Assembly (NCBI GenBank): GCA_947254385.1
Contig: CAMYCP010000099.1
Coordinates: forward strand, 1 to 5,404
Direction of reading: 5' to 3'
DNA: 5,404 bases
DNA from: an uncultured Filifactor sp.
Lineage (GTDB): Bacteria; Bacillota; Clostridia; Peptostreptococcales; Filifactoraceae
Every line of letters starts with the position of its first letter. Positions within the stretch are counted from its first letter, which is position 1. Positions 1 to 5,301 of this stretch are shown here, one piece after another. The notes below the pieces were generated by a model. That model was not told the DNA's origin and did no database searches. It worked only from the letters and a program-made list of their open reading frames with translations. The translations under genes were made by a program, and so were the position numbers.

Positions 1-11
1 AAACTACATTT

Positions 12-49
12 AAAAAAAGGAACGGATTTTTTAGTCCGTTCCTTTTTTT
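12..49 (-). terminator. Bidirectional Rho-independent terminator after the dipeptidase gene
   Basis: GGAACGGA (19-26) pairs perfectly with TCCGTTCC (35-42) across an 8-nt loop. A run of seven A (12-18) and a run of T (43-49) extend the stem and supply a U-tract on either strand. Read leftward it begins directly after the dipeptidase stop codon (52-50), so it is that gene's terminator. Read rightward it would also stop transcription entering from the left edge of the window. Confidence 0.9.
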
Positions 50-1471
50 TTACAGATTTTTGTCCATTTTAAATGACAGTCTTGAAAATGACAAAGCTCT
101 TGTAGCATAGTTTTGTAATTGTTTTTTGGTTCGTTTTATTATTTCGTCTGCCGTCTTTTCGTTTTCCAAGGTCAAATAATCGGTAAGAAGAGATGATTCT
201 TTGCCCTCGGCGCCTTGAGTTATTTCGTTTATTCTTTGACGTGCATAGATTTCAATCTGACTTAAAAATTCTTCCGTGTCTTTGTAAAATTCGCCGTAGT
301 GCTCTTCAGCATAATAAGAAAATACCTTAAACAGCCAGTATGCATTTTTTAGGTTCAAGTCTTTCGTCATGTTTTTGTAAGATTCGGGAGAGTCGTTTAC
401 ATTTGCAAAAAACGGCACGTAGGGAGTAAAGGCGGTAGTTGCAAAGGCAAGCCAGTGAATTGCGGCAACACCCGCATCAATGTCGTTTCTTATTTGAAGG
501 ATATGTGACTGTTGTGTACGTGAAAGTGAAATTGCTCTGAATTTTTTTCTTTCAAGCTCGCTGCCTTCTTTACCCAAAGGATCGTATACGGTTTCGTTGT
601 AATGTGAACTCAATATAAATTGCACATCCTCAACCGTTATTTTTCTTTCGGGTTTTTGAATGAACGGAATATCGCCCGAAGTCGGATCGTACTCGGTTTT
701 CGGATTTAAATATCTATGAGCGTACCATGCGCGGGGAGTGTTGTATACACGATCCGATTCGCTGTACGTACCGAAAATTCTTCTGAAACAAAAACCTTTA
801 TAGTCGGGATTTAAATTGTTTTGTTCTACAAAGTCCCTTATATTGTCCGACCACAAATAATTTTCTTCGTCGTTAAAATCCACCTGTTCTATACATACAT
901 GATTCGGCGCTACGGCATAACAGTCATCGGGGATTCTTACGGCTACCCAGTGGTGACCGGTCGGAATTTCCATATACCACGCCTCATCCTTGTCGGCGAA
1001 CAAAATTCCGTTGCCTTCCGCTGAACCGTGTTTAGCTATCAAATTACCTAAAAAAACAACGCCCTCTCTTGCCGAATCTATAAACGGGGTCACTATGTCG
1101 TTTATGGCATCTTCGGCGATACCGTCCTTTATGAGCGGATCTAAAGATAATACACGACTGTTACCGTAAAGACTTTCTGTAGCGCTTACCGCCACATTTT
1201 TTTCATTTATGCCGCTTTCCGAATATACGCCTATTTCATCCGGATCTTCAGACGGGGTTGCCGTGTATCGGTATGCTTTTGACGGCAGATCGACCGTTAC
1301 TTTCGTGTTTTCGGAAGTATATTTACGATTTTCTTCTTCCGTCGCTTTAAAAACTTTAAAAATTTTTCTGTCTATGACGCTGTAAAAATCTTCGTTTCGG
1401 GCAATCATAACTGAACCGTCCAAACTTGCCCGTTTACCTACTAAAATTGAAGTACACGCACTTCTTTTCAC
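50..1471 (-). CDS. C69-family dipeptidase (Ntn-hydrolase, PepD/dipeptidase A type)
   Basis: A 473-residue peptidase of MEROPS family C69, whose known members (dipeptidase A of lactobacilli) split dipeptides with broad specificity, probably in the cytosol. The N-terminus shows the family pattern: Cys6 in SACTSILVG is the expected nucleophile, followed by DGS (18-20) and ARNED (24-28), whose Arg and Asp are typical of the choloylglycine-hydrolase-like Ntn fold. Further family blocks are SGINEKNVAVSATES (86-100), SAREGV (133-138), EGNGILFAD (152-160) and the GHHW/RIPDD/YAVAPNH stretch (172-191). There is no signal peptide or membrane segment. Five residues precede Cys6 and would have to be removed to expose it as the N-terminal nucleophile, as in other Ntn enzymes. 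The start is GTG at 1471, chosen for the strong AGAGGTGA site just upstream and because the conserved N-terminus begins there. Length is normal for the family. It is monocistronic and divergent from the ABC operon. The name pepD is often used but is also given to an unrelated M20 enzyme, so no symbol is assigned. Natural substrate unknown. Confidence 0.95.
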   Translation of the reverse strand: MKRSACTSILVGKRASLDGSVMIARNEDFYSVIDRKIFKVFKATEEENRKYTSENTKVTVDLPSKAYRYTATPSEDPDEIGVYSESGINEKNVAVSATESLYGNSRVLSLDPLIKDGIAEDAINDIVTPFIDSAREGVVFLGNLIAKHGSAEGNGILFADKDEAWYMEIPTGHHWVAVRIPDDCYAVAPNHVCIEQVDFNDEENYLWSDNIRDFVEQNNLNPDYKGFCFRRIFGTYSESDRVYNTPRAWYAHRYLNPKTEYDPTSGDIPFIQKPERKITVEDVQFILSSHYNETVYDPLGKEGSELERKKFRAISLSRTQQSHILQIRNDIDAGVAAIHWLAFATTAFTPYVPFFANVNDSPESYKNMTKDLNLKNAYWLFKVFSYYAEEHYGEFYKDTEEFLSQIEIYARQRINEITQGAEGKESSLLTDYLTLENEKTADEIIKRTKKQLQNYATRALSFSRLSFKMDKNL

Positions 1472-1475
1472 AAAA

Positions 1476-1483
1476 TCACCTCT
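1476..1483 (-). promoter_or_regulatory. Ribosome binding site fixing the GTG start of the dipeptidase
   Basis: On the minus strand AGAGGTGA (1483-1476) is followed by TTTT and then GTG (1471-1469). It complements the 16S rRNA tail almost fully and decides the non-ATG start. Confidence 0.85.
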
Positions 1484-1505
1484 CGCTTAAAAATTTTTCA
1501 TAAAT

Positions 1506-1534
1506 ATAATATCACAAAACGTTTATTGTGCCAA
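1506..1534 (-). promoter_or_regulatory. Sigma-A-type extended -10 promoter of the dipeptidase
   Basis: On the minus strand TTGGCA (1534-1529, 5/6 to consensus) is separated by exactly 17 bp from TATTAT (1511-1506, 5/6), and TG precedes the -10 with one base between (1514-1512), making an extended -10. Transcription should begin near 1498-1500, giving a leader of roughly 28 nt that contains the ribosome binding site. The spacer carries an AAACGTTT palindrome (1517-1524) and CACAA/TTGTG arms (1513-1517, 1526-1530) that are not concentric with it; no regulator is assigned. Confidence 0.8.
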
Positions 1535-1535
1535 T

Positions 1536-1556
1536 TTATCTTATACTCAAAGATAA
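1536..1556. promoter_or_regulatory. Operator-like inverted repeat abutting the dipeptidase -35
   Basis: TTATCTT (1536-1542) and AAGATAA (1550-1556) form a perfect 7-bp inverted repeat around a 7-nt centre, a 21-bp site directly upstream of the -35 hexamer at 1529-1534. Position and symmetry suit a dimeric DNA-binding protein acting next to RNA polymerase. Arms this short and AT-rich can arise by chance, and no known consensus is matched. Confidence 0.35.
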
Positions 1557-1597
1557 CACGACATTTTTTCGATTAAACAACATGGATATGCACGGCA

Positions 1598-1709
1598 TAA
1601 GTGAATTTATAAAACATCTGAAAATTCTGTTCACAAAAACAAAATAACGGATTTAAAATGTTTTTAATTCGGTTTCCTTTATTTTTATCAGTTTTTAGAG
1701 AACTCATTA
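1598..1709 (+). repeat. Degenerate MITE-like dispersed repeat, copy A
   Basis: About 112 bp of non-coding sequence aligns with the reverse complement of 5300-5404. The first 20 bases (TAAGTGAATTTATAAAACAT) match the other copy at 15 of 20 positions. The right half (1661-1710 against 5349-5300) matches at 38 of 50, including a shared ATTTTTATCA-N-TTTTTAGAGA block. The middle is weaker, with roughly 8 extra bases in this copy. The inner part of both ends resembles an inverted repeat (ATAAAA at the left, TTTTTAGAG at the right). No transposase remains. I infer an old non-autonomous mobile element or insertion-sequence remnant; other copies were not available to define its ends. Confidence 0.55.
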
Positions 1710-1719
1710 AGTGCAGTAC

Positions 1720-1734
1720 AAGTGAATTTATAAA
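1720..1734 (+). repeat. Second copy of the repeat-terminal 15-mer
   Basis: AAGTGAATTTATAAA occurs exactly at 1599-1613, the left end of repeat copy A, and again at 1720-1734, just beyond that copy's right end; the two starts are 121 bp apart. TGCA also precedes both copies at slightly different distances. It could be a further truncated end of the same element family, or a duplicated protein-binding site upstream of the operon promoter. Confidence 0.6.
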
Positions 1735-1752
1735 TTTGCATTTTATAAGGAT

Positions 1753-1791
1753 TTTAAGAAATATTTAAGAAAGTTTTAAGCAAAATTTAAG
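1753..1791 (+). promoter_or_regulatory. Four tandem TTTAAG half-sites (CiaR/PmrA-like response-regulator box)
   Basis: TTTAAG occurs exactly at 1753, 1764, 1775 and 1786, each separated by 5 bp, so the period is 11 bp throughout. OmpR/PhoB-family response regulators bind head-to-tail hexamers with this spacing. TTTAAG-N5-TTTAAG is the streptococcal CiaR box and also satisfies the PmrA box YTTAAK-N5-YTTAAK. Four half-sites would hold two dimers in tandem. The last half-site ends 10 bp before the -10 element at 1802, over the place of the missing -35, which is an activating position. No response regulator or sensor kinase is encoded in the window, so the identity of the regulator is inferred from the motif alone. 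Confidence 0.75.
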
Positions 1792-1798
1792 AATTTGG

Positions 1799-1807
1799 TG
1801 ATATAAT
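1799..1807 (+). promoter_or_regulatory. Extended -10 of the ABC operon promoter (P1)
   Basis: TG-A-TATAAT is a perfect -10 hexamer with the extended TGn motif. The bases at the -35 position for a 17-bp spacer (1779-1784, AGCAAA) do not resemble TTGACA, so this promoter should depend on an activator bound at the TTTAAG array. Transcription would start near 1814, giving a leader of about 120 nt. Confidence 0.7.
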
Positions 1808-1859
1808 TTGTAATATTGTATTACTGTATGATATTTTAAAAATATTTTTCATTAAAGTG

Positions 1860-1894
1860 TTGATTTATAATAACGATTATTGTATTATTATAAA
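1860..1894 (+). promoter_or_regulatory. AT-rich leader with perfect inverted repeat and possible second promoter (P2)
   Basis: TTTATAATAA (1864-1873) and TTATTATAAA (1885-1894) are perfect 10-bp inverted arms around 11 nt, and GTATTAC (1818-1824) with GTAATAC (1897-1903) flank them. The inner repeat overlaps a possible core promoter, TTGATT (1860-1865), 17 bp, TATTAT (1883-1888). It may be an operator for a repressor of P2, a leader hairpin ahead of the ribosome binding site, or simply a product of base composition, since the arms are all A and T. Confidence 0.35.
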
Positions 1895-1920
1895 GCGTAA
1901 TACTTATTGTCAAAAATTTT

Positions 1921-1927
1921 AAAGGAG
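1921..1927 (+). promoter_or_regulatory. Ribosome binding site setting the adaptor start at 1934
   Basis: AAAGGAG is followed by 6 nt and then ATG at 1934. The in-frame TTG at 1907 lies upstream of this site, so starting there would place the ribosome binding site inside the coding region. The protein therefore begins MNNLDK and is 442 residues long. Confidence 0.9.
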
Positions 1928-1933
1928 AATATT

Positions 1934-3262
1934 ATGAATAATTTGGACAAAACTGAAACTAAAGTACCAAAGCTTAAAAAAAAGCGCAAGTACAAAAAAT
2001 TTATTATCATCATCATAATACTGATTATAATATCAGGCGTAGGCTATTATGTTTCGTACAATATGAAGAAAAAGGCGGCTGAGCCTATGAAAGTCGAAAC
2101 TGCACTTGTAAGTAAAAAAGACATAGATGATACGGTAATGGTGGACGGCGTTGTTACAGGGTCCGAATCTGCGGAAGTTACATCTCCCGTGAATTACAAA
2201 ATACTTAAAATCAACGTTAAAGAGGGAGATCGGGTAAATATAAATCAAACTTTGGCAGTGCTCGATGCAAAAGATATAAATGACGAAATAAGGAAAACCG
2301 AAAATGATATTGAACTTGCTGAAATTACTTTGCAGGAAGATATTAAGAATAAACAGGCGCAATATGACAGCGCTTTACTTAAGTTAAAAGATGCCGAAAG
2401 AGTGCTTTCACAAACTCAGGCGCTATATAATACCGGGGCCGCATCGGAAGATGAACTTATAGCGGCTCAAAGAGCGGTTGAAGATATAAAAAATACGATA
2501 GAAAACATGGATATAAAAGACGGTAAAGCCGTAGAGACAACTTCACAACGCCGAAATATAGACATACAGAAAGATAACCTTAAAATGATAGAAAGTACTT
2601 TGGATAAAGCGCTCATAAAAAGTCCGATAAGCGGAACCGTGACCCGTGTCAATGCGAAGCTCGGCAGATATGCGACCGACACTGAAGATAAGGCGGCTAT
2701 GTTTATAATAGACGATTTGGACAATTTGCTCATGAAGGTAAAAGTTGACGAAAAAAGCATCGGTAAAATAAAAATCGGTCAAAAAGCTGTAATTACCGCA
2801 GACGTGCTTGGAGAAGACAAAATGGAGGGTGAAATTATAAAAATTGCACCGACCGGTGAAGACGACACCGATTCCAGAGGAAACGTGCGCAAGGTTATAC
2901 CGGTTACGATAGCGGTAACCAAGACATCTCCTAAAATGATACCCGGCTTGAAAGCAAAAGCGGAAATAGAAATTTCATCAAGCAAAGGAGTTTTGACCGT
3001 ACCGACGGAAAGCATAAAAGAGGGGTTTGACGGTGAAGATAAAAGTGTGTTTATTTTAGGTACGGACAACACGGTAAAAAAAATAAACGTCAAAACCGGA
3101 GTTGAAGATACATTCGACACTCAAATCATAACGGATAAAATTAAAGAAGGCGATAAAGTAATCATAAATCCGGGAGAAGATATAAGTGACGGCATGAAAG
3201 CCGAAGATAAAGCGGAAAACACTGAAAACAAGGACGGAAAAGCCGATGCTGAAAATAAATGA
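1934..3262 (+). CDS. HlyD/MacA-like membrane fusion protein (ABC exporter adaptor, YknX type)
   Basis: A 442-residue periplasmic-adaptor-type subunit of a tripartite-like ABC exporter. A Lys-rich cytoplasmic start (about 10-22, KVPKLKKKRKYKK) is followed by one very Ile-rich membrane helix (23-41), the positive-inside layout of an N-terminal anchor; there is no lipobox. The body follows the family order: first half of the lipoyl-like domain (about 80-111), a coiled-coil hairpin (about 113-225), second lipoyl half (228-248, KSPISGTVTRVNAKLG), beta-barrel (about 264-346) and membrane-proximal domain (352-412). The hairpin tip has L164-x6-S171 of the TolC-docking R-x3-L-x6-S motif, but the Arg position is Gln160, in keeping with a system lacking an outer-membrane partner. 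The tail (421-442) is low-complexity, only Lys, Glu, Asp, Asn, Ala, Gly, Met and Thr. First gene of the operon; its last 17 nt overlap the ATPase gene. Substrate unknown. Confidence 0.93.
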   Translation: MNNLDKTETKVPKLKKKRKYKKFIIIIIILIIISGVGYYVSYNMKKKAAEPMKVETALVSKKDIDDTVMVDGVVTGSESAEVTSPVNYKILKINVKEGDRVNINQTLAVLDAKDINDEIRKTENDIELAEITLQEDIKNKQAQYDSALLKLKDAERVLSQTQALYNTGAASEDELIAAQRAVEDIKNTIENMDIKDGKAVETTSQRRNIDIQKDNLKMIESTLDKALIKSPISGTVTRVNAKLGRYATDTEDKAAMFIIDDLDNLLMKVKVDEKSIGKIKIGQKAVITADVLGEDKMEGEIIKIAPTGEDDTDSRGNVRKVIPVTIAVTKTSPKMIPGLKAKAEIEISSSKGVLTVPTESIKEGFDGEDKSVFILGTDNTVKKINVKTGVEDTFDTQIITDKIKEGDKVIINPGEDISDGMKAEDKAENTENKDGKADAENK

Positions 3263-3977
3263 TGAATCGATAATTAGAGTGGAGGATCTATATAAAACTT
3301 ATCAAAATGGAGATGTTGCCGTACATGCACTCAATGAAATAAATTTTGAAATAAAACGCGGAGAATTTGTAGCGATTATGGGTGCGTCCGGCTCCGGAAA
3401 ATCCACACTCATGAATATACTTGGCTGTTTAGATATTCCGACTGACGGACATTATTACCTTGAGGGAATTGACATAAGAGAAAAAACAGACAATGAACTT
3501 TGCGAAATAAGAAACCGAAAAATCGGATTTATCTTCCAATCGTTCAATCTTATACCGAGAACTTCCGCACTTAAAAACGTGGAGCTGCCTATGATATACG
3601 CCAAAATTAAATCTCACGAACGCAAAAAAAGAGCCTTGGAACTTTTAGACAAGGTCGGACTTAAAGAAAGAAAAGATCATAAACCCAACGAAATGTCCGG
3701 TGGGCAGAGGCAAAGAGTTGCAATCGCTCGTGCCCTTTCCAACAAGCCTCCTATAATACTGGCGGACGAACCTACCGGTAATTTGGACAGTAAATCGTCA
3801 ATAGAAATAATGCAGATATTTACTCAGCTTAATGATGAAGGGAACACCGTCATAATGGTGACACACGAACCTGATATAGCTGAGTATACAAAACGAATTT
3901 TAACATTCAAAGACGGGCGTATGATAAGCGACCGTATAAATTTAAATCCTAAAAAGGGGGGCGAAAAAACTTGCTGA
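3246..3977 (+). CDS. MacB/LolD-type ABC transporter ATP-binding protein
   Basis: A 243-residue nucleotide-binding subunit that hydrolyses ATP in the cytoplasm to drive the permease. All catalytic motifs are present: A-loop Tyr19, Walker [10 protein letters not shown] (46-54), Q-loop Gln98 (IFQSFNL), signature MSGGQRQR (150-157, Met in place of the usual Leu, a common variant), Walker B IILADEP (170-176, catalytic Glu175), D-loop NLDS (179-182) and H-loop His207. The [10 protein letters not shown] block after Walker A and the IYAKI stretch are typical of the MacB/LolD/FtsE-like subclass rather than importers. Start is ATG at 3246, inside the end of the adaptor gene in another frame; a weak AGGA lies 11 nt upstream, so translation is probably coupled. 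An alternative start closer to IIRVEDL has no visible binding site. The gene overlaps the permease gene by 7 bp. Length is normal; partner and role follow from the operon. Confidence 0.96.
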   Translation: MLKINDESIIRVEDLYKTYQNGDVAVHALNEINFEIKRGEFVAIMGASGSGKSTLMNILGCLDIPTDGHYYLEGIDIREKTDNELCEIRNRKIGFIFQSFNLIPRTSALKNVELPMIYAKIKSHERKKRALELLDKVGLKERKDHKPNEMSGGQRQRVAIARALSNKPPIILADEPTGNLDSKSSIEIMQIFTQLNDEGNTVIMVTHEPDIAEYTKRILTFKDGRMISDRINLNPKKGGEKTC

Positions 3978-5179
3978 TTAAAGAAAGTTTTATTTTAGCT
4001 CTAAATGCCATAAAGTCAAACAAAATGCGTTCTTTTTTGACCATGCTCGGCATAATCATAGGCATATCTTCAGTAATAGCTATAAGTGCTATAGGGCACA
4101 GCATAAAAAGTGAACTTAATGAATCCTTTGAAACCATCGGCACGAATGCCGTTTATATGTACGGTAATTGGGAAGATGAAGAAGGTAAAGACGTATATTT
4201 TGAAGATGAAGATAAAAAAGATTTAAGAGAGAAATTCAAGAAAAAAATAGATTATATAGATACAAACTTAGGAGAAGATCAGGAACTTCATTTCGGTAAC
4301 AATATTGTAAGTGTTTATATGGAAGGAATAGATAGCGGATATCTCAAAGTAAATCCCACGATTAAAATAATAAAAGGCAGAATGATAAGCGATAAAGACA
4401 TAGAACAGAAAAAAAACGTGATTGTTATAGAAAAAAAACTTGCTTTAAAGGTCGCGGGCAATACCGATGTGATAGGAGAAGAATTTACCGCAAAAATAGA
4501 CGATACTCCGCAAAAATTCACAATAGTCGGAGTATTCGAGAACAAAGAATCCGCATTTGTAAAAAAACTCGGCGGAGAAAGTACACGAATGCATTGTTTG
4601 CTGCCTCAAAGTCTTTTTATGAGCTACGGGGGATCCGGCTATATGCAGTATTATATAAATAAAAACTACGATGCTAAAGAAGTTTCGGAAGAAGTAAAAC
4701 AGTTTTTGGCACAAAAACTTAAAGTTTCAAAAAAAGCTTTTCAGGTTCAGCTTTCGGTTGAAGAAATAGGACAGATAAACAAGATACTCTCTATGGTATC
4801 ACTCGGGGTGTCGGCAATTGCCGCCATAGCGCTCTTAGTCGGTGGAATAGGGATAATGAACATAATGCTCGTATCGGTGACCGAACGCACAAGAGAAATA
4901 GGTATAAGAAAATCATTGGGGGCTAAAACCGGCAACATAATGCTGCAATTTTTGATAGAATCTTCGGTGCTGTCTCTCATAGGCGGAATAATAGGGATAA
5001 TCGTCGGAATATTGATAGCTAAAATCGGAGCAGTATTAATGTCGGCGAAACTCTCCGTAGATCCTAAGACCATAATTATAGCCGTGGTATTTTCATCATT
5101 AATCGGAATATTTTTCGGAATATTTCCGGCACGTCGTGCATCTAAATTGGATCCGATAGAAGCTTTAAGATACGAATAA
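3971..5179 (+). CDS. MacB/FtsX-family ABC transporter permease (YknZ type)
   Basis: A 402-residue membrane subunit of the exporter. It has the four-helix MacB layout: an amphipathic N-terminus ([20 protein letters not shown]), TM1 (about 21-43), a large extracellular MacB core domain (about 44-268), then the FtsX-like domain with TM2 (about 272-300), TM3 (about 326-352) and TM4 (about 365-386). Diagnostic family motifs are GGIGIMNIMLVSVTERTREIG (start 291), IRKSLGA (312-318) and the C-terminal PARRASKLDPIEALRYE (start 386). MacB-type permeases work by mechanotransmission, moving substrate from the outer face rather than through a membrane pore. Start is TTG at 3971, with AAGGGGGG (3954-3961) 9 nt upstream; starting later would lose the conserved amphipathic segment. 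It overlaps the ATPase stop by 7 bp, TTG and TGA being interlocked. The outer domain begins with an unusually acidic stretch (68-84, ten Asp/Glu of 17). Last gene of the operon; substrate unknown. Confidence 0.95.
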   Translation: MLIKESFILALNAIKSNKMRSFLTMLGIIIGISSVIAISAIGHSIKSELNESFETIGTNAVYMYGNWEDEEGKDVYFEDEDKKDLREKFKKKIDYIDTNLGEDQELHFGNNIVSVYMEGIDSGYLKVNPTIKIIKGRMISDKDIEQKKNVIVIEKKLALKVAGNTDVIGEEFTAKIDDTPQKFTIVGVFENKESAFVKKLGGESTRMHCLLPQSLFMSYGGSGYMQYYINKNYDAKEVSEEVKQFLAQKLKVSKKAFQVQLSVEEIGQINKILSMVSLGVSAIAAIALLVGGIGIMNIMLVSVTERTREIGIRKSLGAKTGNIMLQFLIESSVLSLIGGIIGIIVGILIAKIGAVLMSAKLSVDPKTIIIAVVFSSLIGIFFGIFPARRASKLDPIEALRYE

Positions 5180-5204
5180 GAGTTGAGTTTTAATCATAAT
5201 TGTG

Positions 5205-5251
5205 AAAAATGCTGAATTTAACAAAATAAAATGGTGAAGTTCAGCATTTTT
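5205..5251 (+). terminator. Rho-independent terminator of the ABC operon
   Basis: AAAAATGCTGAA (5205-5216) pairs perfectly with TTCAGCATTTTT (5240-5251). The stem can extend by three more pairs including one G-T, leaving a 17-nt loop (5220-5236). It is followed by TTTT at 5254-5257. It lies 25 nt after the permease stop and, with A and T runs on both sides, could work in either direction. Confidence 0.8.
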
Positions 5252-5263
5252 AATTTTAAAAAT

Positions 5264-5301
5264 CTCTAAACAGTCCTTTCTCAAAAAACAAGGTATTAAT
5301 T
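5264..5301 (+). repeat. Partial copy (C) of the dispersed repeat, left half only
   Basis: This 38-bp stretch matches the reverse complement of 5358-5395 at 30 of 38 positions, sharing CTCTAAA at the outer end and an ACAAG-N-TATT-N-ATT block. It reads in the opposite direction to copy B and directly abuts it. In RNA or single-stranded DNA the two could form a long imperfect stem with a 56-nt loop. I infer a truncated member of the same repeat family. Confidence 0.5.

Noticed and set aside
821..1024. Plus-strand open frame within the dipeptidase gene, and several minus-strand frames within the ABC operon
   Set aside because: They lie fully inside well-supported genes, show no recognisable domains and have no ribosome binding sites; they are antisense shadows.
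1513..1530. CACAA-N8-TTGTG in the dipeptidase promoter spacer as a Rex-type site
   Set aside because: Rex sites have the arms in the opposite order (TTGTG...CACAA), and the arms here are only 5 bp, so no Rex control is claimed.
1582..1647. Small open frame of 21 codons (MDMHGISEFIK...) in the divergent intergenic region
   Set aside because: It has no ribosome binding site and runs through the left end of the dispersed repeat. The same SEFI-coding bases recur at 1720-1734 simply because the 15-mer is duplicated. I treat it as repeat sequence, though a relic of a transposase start cannot be excluded.
1838..1849. Perfect palindrome AAAAATATTTTT in the operon leader
   Set aside because: A simple A/T run in an AT-rich leader with no G-C pair; expected by chance and not stable as a hairpin.
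1814..1920. Possible riboswitch in the leader
   Set aside because: The region is almost all A and T, without conserved riboswitch cores or a terminator-like hairpin before the gene.
1907..1933. Longer adaptor start at TTG 1907
   Set aside because: The strong AAAGGAG site (1921-1927) with ATG at 1934 gives the better start; the TTG start would place this site within the gene and has none of its own.
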